This document shows positions 10,355-21,999 of a DNA stretch of 35,425 nucleotides, in pieces (within the stretch, counting starts at the first letter, position 1; the number at the start of each line of letters is the position of its first letter). The notes below the pieces were generated by a model, which was not told where the DNA came from, did no database searches, and saw nothing but the letters and a program-made list of their open reading frames with translations. Source of the DNA: Gnetum montanum (lineage: Eukaryota > Streptophyta > Gnetopsida > Gnetales > Gnetaceae); contig MNCI01011967.1 in the NCBI GenBank assembly GCA_015680685.1, forward strand, positions 172,807-208,231. The letters are read 5' to 3'. The position numbers were made by a program, and so were the translations under genes.

Positions 10355-10735
10355 CCTCAAAACATGGTCCACTAAGGCCTAAAAATAGTAATACCTAACC
10401 ATTTTTAATTATATTAGCAAAATTTTACCATATGTAACCTATTTTACTTGATTTTTGCCTTATTACGTAATGTTTTTGCTTATTTTTAGACTTGTGTTGC
10501 CTTGTTGACCTTTTATGGCCTTTATACAACCATATTTGTTCTTTATTTGCCTTGTTATATCTTTATTTTCCTTTTTTGCCCTTTAAATGGTATCAAATAG
10601 TCAGGTTTAACCTTCTCTAACTACCATTTGACACCATATGACCATGGCTTGCTAAGGCCTTAACTGGCATTGTAGTTCACCAAGACTCTAAACTGGCATC
10701 ACGGCCCACTAAGGCCTAAAACTAGTGAAATTATG
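10355..10735 (+). repeat. TTAAACTGG-type repeats upstream of Tat-A RT
   Basis: Several degenerate units with CCACTAAGGCCTAAAA and CTAAGGCCTTAACTGGCAT words, at about 10367-10390 and 10640-10735. They resemble on the plus strand the arrays of Tat-C read on its minus strand. Their place directly before the pol reading frame shows that the protease and RT of this lineage are separated by a repeat-bearing spacer. Confidence 0.6.
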
Positions 10736-10896
10736 GCCTTTATTGATCATTTGTACCCTTATTTCTTATACTTCCCCTTATTTCACTTTGTCGAATTATC
10801 CTTACCTCACTAATGATCTTGGATGACCTTGATTGCATTAGATTTGCATGTGTTTTATAGCATTATTTATTCACTTTTACCCAAGTGCCACTTAAT

Positions 10897-12110
10897 ATGC
10901 TTTTGGTTAACATGCAAGATCAAAGTATGAGTACCTGGGAGCAAATCTACTTGCCTTTGTATCTACATGCACCTCATGGTTATGTTGAATGATGTATTAA
11001 CCCTGATTACCTAGATCTTGAGCCTGAGAGTTTTATAGACCACATAGCCTCAATAGAGAAACCTCTAGAATGGCCTGAAAACCTAGTCCAATCCGTTGAC
11101 TTAGAATCAAGAGACATAGTTGAAGACTCTCTAGTTGAGGTTCCTATAATAACACACAATGGTGGGGAGAAAACCCTAAAACTAAGTTCCTCACTGAAGC
11201 CTCAGTATGCTCAAGACATCACCAAGGTCCTACAAAACAACATCAATGCCTTTGTTTGGTCATATGAAGATATGCCAAGCCTAGACCCATGTCTAGCCCA
11301 ACACAACATCATACTAAATCCTAGCATTAAACTAGTTAAGCAAATAGTGCACTAGATTAGACCATATTTGGCCTTGGTAGTTCATGATGAGATCTCAAAG
11401 CTCTACCAAGCTAGTTTCATTAGGGCTATCAATTAAAAAAAATGGGTATTCAACATAGTTTTAGTCCCTAATAAAAATAGGAATATCCATATTTGCATTA
11501 ATTTTTAAGACCTAAATAAAGTGACTATCAAGCATGACTTCCCTTTGCCTAGTATTGATCAACTTATTGATACTACAGCCAGACATGCCTTCTTGTCCTT
11601 TATGGATGGATTCTCAGAATATGACCAAATTAGGATCAACCCAAAGCACCAACTTAGCATGACCTTTATGACCCCATGAGGCACCTTTTGTTATACTATG
11701 ATGCAATTTGGCTTTAAGAATTTTGGGACAACTTATCAATGAGCTATGACATTTATATTCAATGATTACATGCTAGGTTTTCTTAATGATTACGTAGATG
11801 ACATAACTATTAAGTACAAGATGGCCAATAATCATGCTAATGACTTAAATCTTGTGCTTAAATGATGCCTCAAATATGATCTTAGGCTCAATCCTAAGAA
11901 ATGTATCTTTGATGTTAAGACCAGAAAGATGCTTGGTTTTGTAGTCTCTGAAGTAGGGATACGTGTTGATCCTAATGAAGTTAAGGCCATATCCAAATTA
12001 ATAGAACCTACAAATAGTAAGGAACTTTAGGGATTACAAGGTAGATTAGATTATATTTTATTCATAGGTTTATCTCTAGGCTTATAGATAAGTTATAGTC
12101 CATGGAACAC
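10897..12110 (+). pseudogene. Tat-A reverse transcriptase remnant
   Basis: RT copies the element RNA into DNA. The frame opens at an ATG at 10897 or 10912 after the spacer; about 140 pre-RT codons include NINAFVWSYEDMPSLDP, a typical plant gypsy lead-in. RT motifs follow in order: WVFNIVLVPNKN, FLSFMDGFSEYDQI (about 11600), the catalytic box YVDD at 11791-11802 (intact), and LRLNPKKCIFDV...MLGFVVSEVGI (about 11881-11970). Stops interrupt it several times, and a frameshift near 12055-12063 separates GRLDYI from the following HRFISRLIDKL. Strong homology; non-functional. Confidence 0.9.
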
Positions 12111-12540
12111 TTTCTTAAGAAAGGAGTTCACTATGAGTGGACGGCTCAATGCCAAGAGGCCTTTGAAAACCTTCAACAAGAATTGACATAACTGCTGATA
12201 GTCTATCCTCTGTAAGAGGGTAAACCATTTTATATCTACCTTATCATCTCTGATACATCTATTTCCTCTCTACTTTTTCAAAAATGTGATGATGGAGTGA
12301 AAATGCCTATATACTACCTTAGCCATGCATTAGTAGCCCACGAGACTCGATATGATGAAGTGTAGAAGTGTTGTCTAGCACTAGTCTTCTCTTTGAATAA
12401 GTGGAGACACTACCTCTTTAGAAGCTAAGTCAACATCATATGCAAGGACAACATAGTTAGATCCATAACAACCAACATTTACAAAAGTATCCATATAGCC
12501 CAATGGAAAGTCATAATTGTAGAATTTGAACTTCATGACA
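12110..12540 (+). pseudogene. Tat-A RNase H (retroviral-type) remnant
   Basis: This domain removes the RNA strand after reverse transcription. The connection EHFLKKGVHYEWTAQCQEAF (about 12100-12160) is the usual link from RT to RNase H in gypsy elements. It is followed by the beta-strand start IISDTSISSLLFQ and then MPIYYLSHAL...ETRYDEV and LNKWRHYLF, the standard core ending near 12425. Stops fall where Gln or Arg codons are expected. The downstream tether runs into the second RNase H. Confidence 0.8.
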
Positions 12541-12554
12541 TCTCTCAATCCTTA

Positions 12555-13127
12555 ATGAAAGGTGAAGCTATAGCTATACAACTCACAGTTTTACCTATTG
12601 ATGACCAAGTAGCCATAGATCCTAAGTTCCTTGATGAACACATTAACACTATTAGCAAAGTGCCTAAGGATTATGAGGTGGTCATCCACTTTGACAAAGC
12701 TTCAACTACCCATGGGGCTACTATCACTGCCATCATAACATTTCCATCTAGTGAAATTTGATCCTTTGCCTATCATTTTGAGTTTCCATGTACTAGCAAC
12801 ATAGTGGAGTATAAGGGTTTGATCAGAGGGATGATGGTAGCTCATGACCTGGGAATTAGATGCTTAGCAATCAATGGTGATTCACAACTAGTGGTTAACC
12901 AAGTAACCAAAGTCTATGCATGTAAGGAAAAACACCTACAACCTTACTATGATCTAGGGAAGCAATTGTTACAACAATTTACAAACGTTGATATCCAATA
13001 CAAACCTCAAAATGAAAACACCATAGCCAATGCAATTGCAACATTAGCCCTTAGTGTGATGTCAAATGTGTTGAGCAAGTTGTCCACCTTAACCATGAAT
13101 TGTTTCTCCCATCACATAGAACACTGA
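12555..13127 (+). pseudogene. Tat-A second, archaeal-type RNase H (aRH) remnant
   Basis: An extra RNase H typical of the plant Tat lineage, unlike the single RNase H of other gypsy groups. Visible catalytic positions: Asp in VIHFDKAST (12693-12695), Glu in VEYKGLIRG (12807-12809), Asp in INGDSQLVVNQV (12879-12881). The fourth acidic position, in NTIANAIATLAL, is Asn (13029-13031) where the family has Asp, so the site is dead. One TGA stop at about 12759 splits the domain. Frame and spacing otherwise match the family; this domain is the main basis for the lineage call. Confidence 0.87.
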
Positions 13128-13329
13128 GGATAACTTTGTAGTCATTATTCATACTGCTCCTTCCAAGAAGTGGTATGATGACATTAAGTTTTACCTTATG
13201 CATGGTGAATCCTCATAAAGCCTAACTACTACTCAAAAGAACGTCGTATGTAAGTGATTGAAGTAGTATGTCATCATAGGTAATAGAACATTATGTTGAC
13301 AACCCTATGATGGCATACTCCTAATATGC

Positions 13330-14395
13330 TTAGGTAAAACTAAAGCTAGAATACTCCTAGAGGAGGTTTATGAGGGTATTTTTGAAGGACATATATGATC
13401 TAGAGCTATGGTCACTAAGATTAGATGGTTAAGCTACCATTGGCCTCATATGAAAAATGACTGGTTGCAAAAGGTTAAGTGATGTGACATATGCCAATGA
13501 TATAGTAACCTCATACACATATCACTCACTAAGTTACACACCACTCAGATAACATTGTTGTTTCAATGATGGGGTTTGGATATCATTGGACCCATAATGC
13601 CTAAGTCTTCCACTGGGCATACCTTCATCATTACCACAACCAAATACTTTACAAAGTGGGTTGAGGCTATTCCCCTAAAGAAGACTACATCTAAACAAGT
13701 TTTCAAATTTATTCTAGATAACATTGTATCCCGTTTTGGCATATCCATGGCCATAGTTACAAATAATGGACCATAATTTAGTAGTTATGAAATGAAATAT
13801 TTCTATCATCACCTAGGAATTAAGCATTCTTTCTCATTGCCCTATTACCCTTAAGTCAATGGAAAAGTAGAAGCAACCAATAAGGCCATCATCAACTTAC
13901 TCAAAAAGATGTTCAACAACAACAAACACAAGTGGCATGTGTGGCTTGTCCATGCACTATGGTTATATAAAACAACCTATCACATAGTAATCAGTATGAC
14001 TTCTTATAGCCTGGTTTATAGTTCTAAAGCTATTTTTCCTCTTGAATTATAGGTGCCATTGCTCCAAGTAGCCTTGACTACCTTCATCAATGATGAGTAG
14101 AACAAGAAGTTGCAGATGGCATCCCTAGATTCAGTGGAGGAGAAATGTATGCAAGCACTTGCTCACATTGAACACTATCAATAAAGGCAAAAGTGGTAGC
14201 ATCACCATGACTTGGCCATGCACAAGATTAAGGAGGGATACTTAGTCCTCAAGGCCATCCATGAGCATGTAGACAAATTCTTACCCAACTAGGAAGGATC
14301 CTTCCTTGTCACCAGAGTCTAAGGAAAAGATTCATTCAAACTAGCCAACATGGATGGAAATGAGCTAATCAATTGGTCAATCATTCCTATCTAAA
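13330..14395 (+). pseudogene. Tat-A integrase remnant
   Basis: Integrase inserts the DNA copy into the genome. The zinc-binding N-terminus (EEVYEGIFEGHI...CDICQ, about 13360-13500) keeps one His and both Cys, but the first His is Tyr. The core has the DD35E layout: Asp in WGLDIIGP (13579-13581), second Asp changed to Asn in VTNNGP (13762-13764), Glu in NGKVEATNKA (13870-13872); the second and third lie 36 residues apart, as expected. The C-terminal part continues (GYLVLKAI, GSFLVTRV, DGNEL) to about 14395. Multiple stops. Inactive remnant. Confidence 0.9.
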
Positions 14396-14454
14396 TCCAT
14401 ACTACATGTAGCTAATGATCATCAACAATCAAGCCTACTTTCAATTGTTCGTTA

Positions 14455-14540
14455 TGATCTTAAACTAGCAACACAACCTACCAGGGCCTTAAACTGGTAT
14501 CATGGCCTAGATAGCCTAATTCTCACATGACTTGTATGCA
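14455..14540 (+). repeat. TTAAACTGG-type repeats downstream of Tat-A integrase
   Basis: Two degenerate units, GATCTTAAACTAGCAACAC and GGCCTTAAACTGGTATCATGG, in the 3' untranslated region. They match the repeat words before RT and the big arrays of Tat-C, so this repeat family flanks pol on both sides in this lineage. Confidence 0.55.
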
Positions 14541-14612
14541 TTGTAGCATTATAATATGTAGTGATGTTTTGTATTCTTTGTTGATGCCTCTCAGGTCAAT
14601 CCTCCAAACACC

Positions 14613-14628
14613 AACAAAAAGGGACCAT
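14613..14628 (+). promoter_or_regulatory. Polypurine tract of Tat-A
   Basis: AACAAAAAGGGACCAT lies directly before the LTR start TGAAACACCACA. Compare AAAGAGGGGCCAA before the Tat-C LTR. It marks the plus-strand priming site and fixes the LTR start at 14629. Confidence 0.75.
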
Positions 14629-16170
14629 TGAAACACCACAAAAAATTTACATGTTATAGTCAATGTTCACCATGTAGCTTTCACCCCATGAAACCCAAGG
14701 TAACACTTCATTGTAAATATGAAGATTGTAACTCATAGTGGGAAACTTCACATACTTTATACTTTTGGGGATGAAAAATGCCTCATTAGTGGTCAAAGCC
14801 TCATTTCCCAAGTGAAAAAAAGTCATCTAGCATCTATGCTTGGGCTTGGGGGTAAAAAAAATGCCTTTTGGAATGCAAAAATGGCATTTTTATGGGTTTT
14901 ATGGGTGAGGGTATACACTTTTCTATGCTAGAAACACATGCAAGGGATAAATCTCACCTACCCCTAGCATGGAAGGATGAGGGTTTTGGAAACTTTCTTC
15001 CTTTAGCCTAGAGACTACATGCACAGCCTCAATGTGGAAGTTTCTTCCCCAGCATGAGTCTTCATCCCCAACATTGAAAATTACATCCACCCAGCATGGA
15101 AGCCATAATAGTTAGATTTTAACACATCATGCACTTAAACATTGACCAGCCACTTTAGCAAACATGGTGGAGAGCTCAATGTGGAAGATTCATCTCCTAT
15201 GTGGAACATGTGCCCCGATTACTATTTATAGTATATGAAATGGCCATGGGGGAGCACTTACTATGTATATTAACCCCCAAAATTTGGGCAACCATCTCAC
15301 TTGAAGTTGGCAGCCAATTTATAGCCATTTTGTAGCCAAATCATAGCTATTTTACAGCCCCATTCATGGCCCAAAGAACTTATAAAAACTAGCCTCAAAC
15401 ACCATTTATAGTTTTTATCAATTTTCTCAAGATTCCACACTTTTTTTGCAATCTAAGATCATTGGCATACACACCCTTTTGCACATAAAATAGTTCATAG
15501 TTCTACACTTTTCCATTCTCAAGCACTCGATAGTTTTTACAAGTTTCCACACTTGTATTTTCTTGAACCCAGCGTAGACACCCTATAACCTTGTGGCCTC
15601 ATAACCACCTTTGGGATTTATGAATTTTCAAGCTCCATACTACACTCCTGGGATTCTCAACTCCTAGCATAGTGCATTTGGGTAGGTTAGATTTTTAACA
15701 TTTCTCAACCCCCATCATAGCCAATGTTGCAAATTTGAGGTTGTAGTTGAGAAAGGTTCGAAAGCATTAGTAGAGGCTTAACACTTGGATCATAGAGCGG
15801 ATTACATCAGCTTCAAATGACTTTGAACTCTTGTACTAGTGAACCCTCCTCCCCCCTTGGCTACTCATTTAGGCACCATTTATACACATTTTCTCTAACT
15901 TATTCTTTATTTTTTCTTTCAATAAAGTTTTGGGTCTTGTCTACAAAATACATTTTTTTATTATCTATGCATTATTCAGATCTACTATCAATTTTGCATT
16001 TTGTTCACCATGCTTTCCATTCTGTAAGTCCTTAGTTGATCTATCAAAATAGCCAAGTTGCCCCAAATTCAATTTTTTTTTTTGTAGATTCCTTGGGGAT
16101 TCATGGATTAAAGAACTGTTACACTAAGAACCTTTAGTTTTTTCAAAGACTGAGGTTTTCAGTCGCAACA
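14629..16170 (+). repeat. 3' LTR of Tat-A
   Basis: It begins TGAAACACCACA after the polypurine tract and ends TTTTCAGTCGCAACA, which matches the LTR end of Tat-B (TTTTCGATCGCAACA at 31150); length about 1.54 kb. A TATA-like box (CTTATAAAAAC) lies at about 15380 and a poly(A) signal AATAAA at 15921. Within it, GGAAG/CATGG words recur between 14960 and 15200. It holds no gene: the frame at 15817-16035 is AT-rich chance. Confidence 0.85.
15381..15387 (+). promoter_or_regulatory. TATA-like box of Tat-A LTR
   Basis: TATAAAA about 750 bp into the LTR and about 540 bp before the AATAAA at 15921, a plausible U3/R layout. Other AT-rich candidates exist nearby (about 15220), so this choice is tentative. 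Confidence 0.4.
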
Positions 16171-17140
16171 CATTCTAAGAATATAAGATGGATAAGAGTT
16201 ACCAAGATCGGTGTTTTACCAATGTTTCTTGCAGTTTATGTACCTTGGTGAGGAAAAATTAGATCTCCTAATCACTAATATCCTTGAAGGAATCTTGGTC
16301 GATGGGGTTCATGTTGAACATGATATAGTTCATGCTTCTTTTGTTGATGGTGGTTTGTGGCTCTTCATTGATCTTGGCTCCATGGTTAATCATCATGTTG
16401 TAGTTGGTCCATGGTTCTAATTGGCCCTTGGATCATGGTTTTCTCCAATATCAAATGTGACATCATGTTCATGGATGTCATGGCAACCATTGAACATACA
16501 TTATATTAGACATTATACATAAGAAGATAATATACCAAACATCAAATATATGTAACATTCGACATTATGCATAAAGAAAATAATAGGGAAAATGTAGAAA
16601 GAAAGAGATAAAATTCTTTATTGATGTAGAATAGTGTATTTGGATCATTCTCTAAAATTATTCCTTGGGGTTTTCTTCCTTCAGCATCTATCCCTTAGAG
16701 GCAATCCAACATTTCCATCACCATTAGGCCTACAATTGGCTAGAAGGAATGGCTAGTCCTCTACTTATCCTACTTTACCTAGCATCCATTACTTGCATTT
16801 ACTAGCTCTACAATTCCATGTTGATACAACCTCTATGCCCAAGAATAAATACCTTACATCAAACCCCCAAAGGTTACCTCAAGAGGCATGTCCGCTATTA
16901 CAACATGCCTTTTCAAGTCTTAATTACAACTCCCCTTTCAAGTCTTGTAATGATAATGATAACACTTATTATGAAGACACACTATCTTCATTATGCAATA
17001 GCATGATTTGGGGAGGGGGACATTACATTCTTTTTCATTCATTTTTAAAGCTATTGTGCCCTACAAGATACACTTACTAGACTCCTCTTGACAAGATCAA
17101 GTAGTCACATTATTTTTCTCTATATAAGGATAATAATAAC
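16171..17140. other. Unassigned AT-rich stretch
   Basis: Between the Tat-A LTR end and the copia-1 gag remnant. Short frames exist (16211-16420 and 16793-17080, plus) but show no motif I recognise and no support from neighbours. A weak direct repeat (GACATTATACATAAGAAGAT and GACATTATGCATAAAGAAAA) lies at about 16510-16590. It may be deleted copia-1 internal sequence or old insertion-site DNA. Confidence 0.5.
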
Positions 17141-17149
17141 CTTATTCAT

Positions 17150-18320
17150 AACCACTTTTTTTTACAGTAAAAATATAAAGTATCTCTAATTTGAATGGGA
17201 TTATCAAACCTGATCTTGTCTAAAAATGAACTTGTACATGCATTCTTTTGAAAGATTTCCTTCAGATTTTCACTTTTTTGTTCATTTTGAGACTTCTCCT
17301 CATTTTTACTGAGCCTTTCCTCTTGTTTATTCCTACTCTTTTGCTCATCCAAATGGATTAGTAATTGAGTCTCAGCTTTTATGTCTAAGAGTTCCCTTTT
17401 TAACTTAGAAGATAAAGTATAAATTTCACAGACTTTTCTATGCATATCTTTCTTTGCTTTTTTGAATAGATAACATAAAATAATGATTTCTTCATGCAAT
17501 TCACTATACCTTTCTCTTTACCTTTGGCATTGGACTAATTGGGACTTGATTGATTGAAGCTTCTTCCTCTCCATCTTCACTATTCTTTTCTTGTTCAACT
17601 AGCTTCTTCTCCTTTGATGTAGATTTGAGGGTAATGGGATTTTCTTTTATAGCTCCTTCACTTATGAGATTCATCTCATAAACAATAAGAGAACTTTGAA
17701 GCTCTTCAAATTTCAGCATTGAAAAGTCTTTGATTTCTTTGATGACAATGACTTTCATCCTGAACTTGAGCTATAAAGTTCTAATCATTTTTATAATCAC
17801 ATCACTCTCTATCAAGTCCTTTCCTATCCCTCTAATTACTACAACAATATTATTTTCCCTAGAGAAGTAGTCCTTAATCTTTCCTCCTTTCATTTTAAGC
17901 TTTTAATATTTGCCTTGTAATACTAAAAGCTTTAATTACTTGACAATAGATGTATCTTAATAAGTTTCCTCTAGATTTTTCCATATTTCCTTAGTGGTTT
18001 TACACCCAACTATTCTATTAAACTCATATTTATCCAATGCAAAATATAAACAATTTTTTGTTTTTGAGTCAAACATGAACTTATCTTTTTGTTCAGAAGT
18101 CCATTTGCTTTGTGGCTTGAGTGCTCTTATGGCTTTGTCAATGGACAATGTGTAGCCTTCAAGAATTGATTCTTACACTTAAAATTCCATGCATTTGAAG
18201 AATCCTCTCATCCTTTCCTTCCAATATGAAAATTCAAACCCATTGAACATCCATGTCTTAGTTTAAGACATTTCCTTCATTATTCACTCTTGCATTGTGA
18301 AGCATGAACTTTAGACTACC
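17150..18320 (-). pseudogene. Copia-1 gag remnant
   Basis: On the minus strand, starting near the primer site, a frame at 17957-18148 reads DKAIRALKPQSKWTSEQKDKF, then NRIVGCKTTKEIWKNLEETY: the gag domain of plant Ty1/copia elements (UBN2 type). Further on, KIKDYFSREN, VIIKMIRTL and IKEIKDFSMLKFEELQSSL (about 17700) match the rest of the domain. The 17146-17499 frame is Lys/Glu-rich and probably coiled-coil, as in the C-terminal part of such Gag proteins. The zinc knuckle is not found. No protease, integrase or RT follows to the left, so the element is internally truncated. Confidence 0.78.
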
Positions 18321-18322
18321 TG

Positions 18323-18334
18323 GCTCTAATACCA
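18323..18334 (-). promoter_or_regulatory. Primer binding site of copia-1
   Basis: The minus strand reads TGGTATTAGAGC, one base from TGGTATCAGAGC, the site complementary to initiator Met-tRNA used by most plant copia elements. It lies between the LTR end and the start of gag. Confidence 0.85.
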
Positions 18335-18336
18335 CT

Positions 18337-19467
18337 TGTGGATCAAGAAATTAGAAGGGGATTTGAATACGTTTCCTAATTAAAAACACTACAGGTATCA
18401 AAATCAAAGAAAATATTTACATGATTCCCTAACTTGGGTACATTCACACTTGGAGAATAGAATCTATACACACCTCTAGACTTTGTTCCTTCAAAATTTG
18501 GTTTAGAAGACACCATAACCTTTATAAGATATGAGCTTTGCTCCAGAGTGTTTTCTCACTATGAAACCACTCAACCCCACAAGGTTCCAACAAACTAAAA
18601 ACGTGGTTTAAAGGATCTCACAACCTTTACAAATGTGAGCTCTGTACTAAAGTGTTTTAACACTACAAAACCACTCAACCTTGTAAGGTCCCAAGAAGCT
18701 CAATGAAGATGCCTTCTAGCAAGAAGCCCATAAAGCCCATAGGGCTACAAGAAAGAAAGAAAAAGATTAAGGAGAAAGTGTAACTTGATTTACAGAGTCC
18801 TTGCAATGAGGATCAATACAACCAATACAATGCAAAATGATAATACAATTAAAAAACAAAGATGAATTCTCTTGAATAGCCAAGAAGGGATCCATCAATG
18901 AATAGTGCTTGAACAATTCCTAAAAATTTCACTTAGTCTTATATCCTTGAAGTTAGTAAACATTCTTCAGAATTCATGCAATGACTATCAACAGCTAGTA
19001 TAGATGTCTACTTCGAGGATGAGATGTTTAACTTTGAACAACCTCAATGTAGGAGAGATGTCTACCTAGAAATATAGATGTCCACAATGAGATGTCTACC
19101 TATAGATATCTATTCTCAAGGTTATACATCTGATGTTTTTCTTAGACATCTACTCTACTTTGGACACTTTGAGATTTGGTGCATTCCTCGAACATTTTGA
19201 CATCTTGGCAGTCTTCGAAACATATTCATTTGGCTCGTAGGCTTCATTTCCATTCACATTCTTATCTTTTTCTCTTTAGTCTTCATTTCATGATTGTAGA
19301 TCTCATTCTTAAAGTTCTTGGTTCTATGATCTCATGTTCAAAAGTCTTGGATCTCCATGTAAAGTCCTTGCTCATCATACTCTTTCATGTTCCTACAAGA
19401 TCACAATCATATATACATTATACCTTCTCCATTTTCTCTAAGGTTTTTACACACCAAAATGTCAATA
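18337..19467 (-). repeat. 5' LTR of copia-1
   Basis: About 1.13 kb, from the base next to the primer site to TATTGACATTTTGG (minus strand) at 19467, which corresponds to TGTTGACCTTTAGG in the copia-2 LTR with TG changed to TA. It contains an internal direct duplication of about 106 bp (about 18499-18604 and 18605-18710) and a cluster of AGATGTCT words (18995-19155). No second LTR of this element is seen in the window. The plus-strand frame 19176-19595 lies in it and is a chance frame. Confidence 0.75.
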
Positions 19468-20100
19468 ATCAAATCCATTCTCGAGGGATACCATTAATAG
19501 TTGCAACTCCTCATAATGAGTCATCCCTTCTTTTAAAGGCTAATTACATAATTATTAATACAATTCCATCCTTAATAAGGGATAGGAAGTTATAAATGTA
19601 GCCCCATCAATGAAGTTGGATGAGTCAACATAGACTTATTGATGTAGTATAAAAAGTCTATATATACACACAACACTTAGCTTATTTTTCACCATTTTCA
19701 AATAGAGCTAGAAGAGTTTTAAAATTTTTTTAGAACCCAAGCACCTTCCGAGCCTCATAACTTGCACACTATTTATCCGATGTCACTCTTTTTTAATCCT
19801 TGAGCTACCTGAGGTAAGCTTTATGTCATGAGAGATGCAAACCTTATGTTTTACATGGAAAATTTTTCAAAATTTTTCTAATCCCCCATGGTTAATCCAT
19901 TAAAATAATATTAAATTAATCACCATAAAGGGTTATGACTAATACAAAAAATTTGATAGCTAAAAAATAAAATAATATTAAAATAATATACTTAGCTAAT
20001 ATCACAAGCCAACACTTAACACCCAGAAATCAAAATAGGACCAAATCTAATGAAGAAATGTATCCAAATAACTAAGAGTTCGAAACTTTAAAAACTAATC
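19468..20100. other. AT-rich spacer between copia-1 and H
   Basis: No coding frame is supported. A TATA-rich patch (CTATATATACACA, about 19660) sits about 440 bp upstream of the first coding-like codons of H and could have been its promoter, but such patches are common in AT-rich DNA. The remainder is short A/T runs (AAATAATATTAAA about 19900-19990). Confidence 0.4.
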
Positions 20101-20765
20101 ATGGGTTATGTTTGTGATCATAGATGATACTAAAATAAGGACCACAAGTGGGAGGATTTTGACAGCCTAAGGAAAAATGACCCCGATGAGGAAGGGACCA
20201 ACAATAATAATAATTGTAATAGCCCCAAGAGTAAGTAGCTGAGGTGATCCATGCTACTAGACCTGTTCAAAAGGAACCTAAAGTGGAATCTCCAAGGTAG
20301 CCTTTGATGACAAAAATAAGCTAATTTAGCAGGATGAGGCTCTTAATCCAAGGCCTAACCTGGATATCACTCTAATGGAGACTTATTTGGAGTGCATTAG
20401 GACTAAGAAGGTCCAAAGTTCTATCCTCTAATAATTGAAATTTGGATCCTTCTTAGAGCTAGCACCTAAGGTGGTCTAGACATAGCTACAAAGGTTTCCC
20501 TTATGGCCCATTCTCTCTAACAATGGAGAATAGTACATGAGGGAGACTTACCTATTCTAGAACAACTAGCAAGGAGATGCATTAGTAAAAATAAAGGACA
20601 TCACCATCTCCTACTTGGTTGACACCATAATAAAGGCCTTTGGTTTATCAAACACAATGGTAAAGCTGGTGAAGAACTCTACACAGGTAGACCTAGAAAC
20701 TAAGATAGAATGTGTCCAATGATGCTATGGGTTAGATTGTAAAGAGCATGGTGCCCTTAACAAGG
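20100..20765 (+). pseudogene. H, first piece: unrecognised broken coding sequence
   Basis: I do not recognise this protein. From about 20130 (HKWEDFDSLRKNDPDEEG) and, after a shift, from about 20330 (ALNPRPNLDITLMETYLECI) to 20765 (ECVQ, stop, CYGLDCKEHGALNKV), codons read as a protein broken only by TAA/TAG/TGA; many of these stops sit where CAA or CAG would restore a Gln. It ends at the edge of a copia LTR. A diverged second copy of its last 100 bases begins at 23436. It may be a decayed host gene or the gag-like frame of an unknown element; neither can be proved from sequence alone. Confidence 0.5.
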
Positions 20766-21772
20766 TGGAAAGAGCTAAAGATAAATAACTTATAAGGGGG
20801 TTGAATAAGTTCCACCAAATTAAATCTAATTTTTCACAATAGATGTACAAGATTCTCCAACTTGGATACATTAACACTTGGAGGGTAGAATCCTTGCACA
20901 TCTTCAGACTTTTTTTCTCAAAATAAATATGGTTTTATGGATACCAAAACCTTTACAAAGTATTGAGCTCTACTAAGGGTATTTTCTCTCAAAATTACAT
21001 CTAGCCCCTCAAGGTCCCAACAAGCTCAAGAATTTCTTTCCTCAAGAAGTACATCCAACCCCTCAAGGCTTACAAAAAGAGAATAGAAAAATCAAGAAAG
21101 AAAATAAACTAAGCTTCAAAATCCTTCCTTTTGGCTCTACAAAAATCAATAAAAAAACTCAAAAAATGATAGAAAATTCAGGTACAAAATTATCTCAAAA
21201 GATGTATACAATGATGGCTTAATCACATGAATAGTACTTACTTTTCCCAAAAATGTATCATCTTCTTTTATAGTCTTGTCAACATCATATGTCCATTGGA
21301 GTTCATAAAATGGCTACAAACAACTAGTTGAGATGTCTGACATGAGCTTAATACATCTTACTAGGTTTTCTCATCTTGTAGGTGAGATGTCTCATTTGAC
21401 TTGAGACGTCTTGAGTGAGACATCTATACTAGAATTGGAACATCTCAACTAAGACATCTTAACTCCACTTAAGATGTCTGCTAGTTTCTTAGGATCTCTT
21501 GCATGAGATCATAGCTTCTCAACAGAGATGTCTTATTATAGAATGAGATGTCTTTGCAGAATTGAGGAAATCTTCTTTAGAAATCTAGACATTTTGCAGC
21601 CTTGTGATTTTTTCCAAATCCTTACATTCTTTATTGAACTTTATCACTCCAACTTGTCAAATCATGCTCTTTTCTTGGTCTCATTATACTTCTTTCTTAG
21701 TCCTAAAAGATCTCATAAGCATACTTAAAAATTCTCCATTTTCTTAGATTTTGACATACCAAAAGGTTAACA
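20766..21772 (-). repeat. Left (3') LTR of copia-2
   Basis: On the minus strand it begins TGTTAACCTTTTGGTATG at 21772, directly after a polypurine tract, and ends near TTTAGCTCTTTCCA at 20766. It contains seven exact AGATGTCT/AGACATCT words within 21325-21560. About 1.0 kb. The right LTR is the best match; the copia-1 LTR is a more distant relative. Confidence 0.8.
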
Positions 21773-21788
21773 ATCTCTTCCTTTTTGG
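21773..21788 (-). promoter_or_regulatory. Polypurine tract of copia-2
   Basis: The minus strand reads CAAAAAGGAAGAGAT immediately before TGTTAACC. A run of this kind before TGTT is common in plant copia elements and shows that the left LTR is the 3' LTR. Confidence 0.8.
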
Positions 21789-21999
21789 TGAGGTTCAAAA
21801 CTTGAGAAAATGTATTACCATAACAAATAGAATATAATAATGGCATGACAAAGGCACAAGATATAATACTCCCCTTTTTTGGGCATCATCAGAAAGAAGT
21901 TTCCTTGTGAAACTCCTCTTAAATATTAGCTTCCTTTTTTGGTGTTTTTATTTAAAAAATGTGCATCTTACCTAATAGGACAGGGTCTTATCCCCATGT

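Larger units (their letters stand above)
10300..16170 (+). mobile_element. Tat-A: 5'-truncated Ty3/gypsy Tat-type retrotransposon
   Basis: The plus strand carries, in order, a repeat-bearing spacer, RT, RNase H, a second RNase H, integrase, the same repeat words, a polypurine tract and an LTR (14629-16170). The RT-RH-aRH-INT order is diagnostic of the plant Tat lineage. No gag, protease, primer site or 5' LTR is found to its left, so the 5' half is missing. It is the most decayed of the three Tat copies: at least one frameshift, many stops and at least two lost catalytic Asp codons. Confidence 0.88.

Noticed and set aside
19176-19595. 139-codon plus-strand frame with hydrophobic runs
   Set aside because: Antisense within the copia-1 LTR and crossing its outer edge; His/Ser/Leu-rich composition comes from AT-rich DNA.
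19650-19670. TATA-rich patch as a host promoter for H
   Set aside because: Only an AT-rich word of the kind common here; no start codon, transcript signal or conserved spacing supports it.
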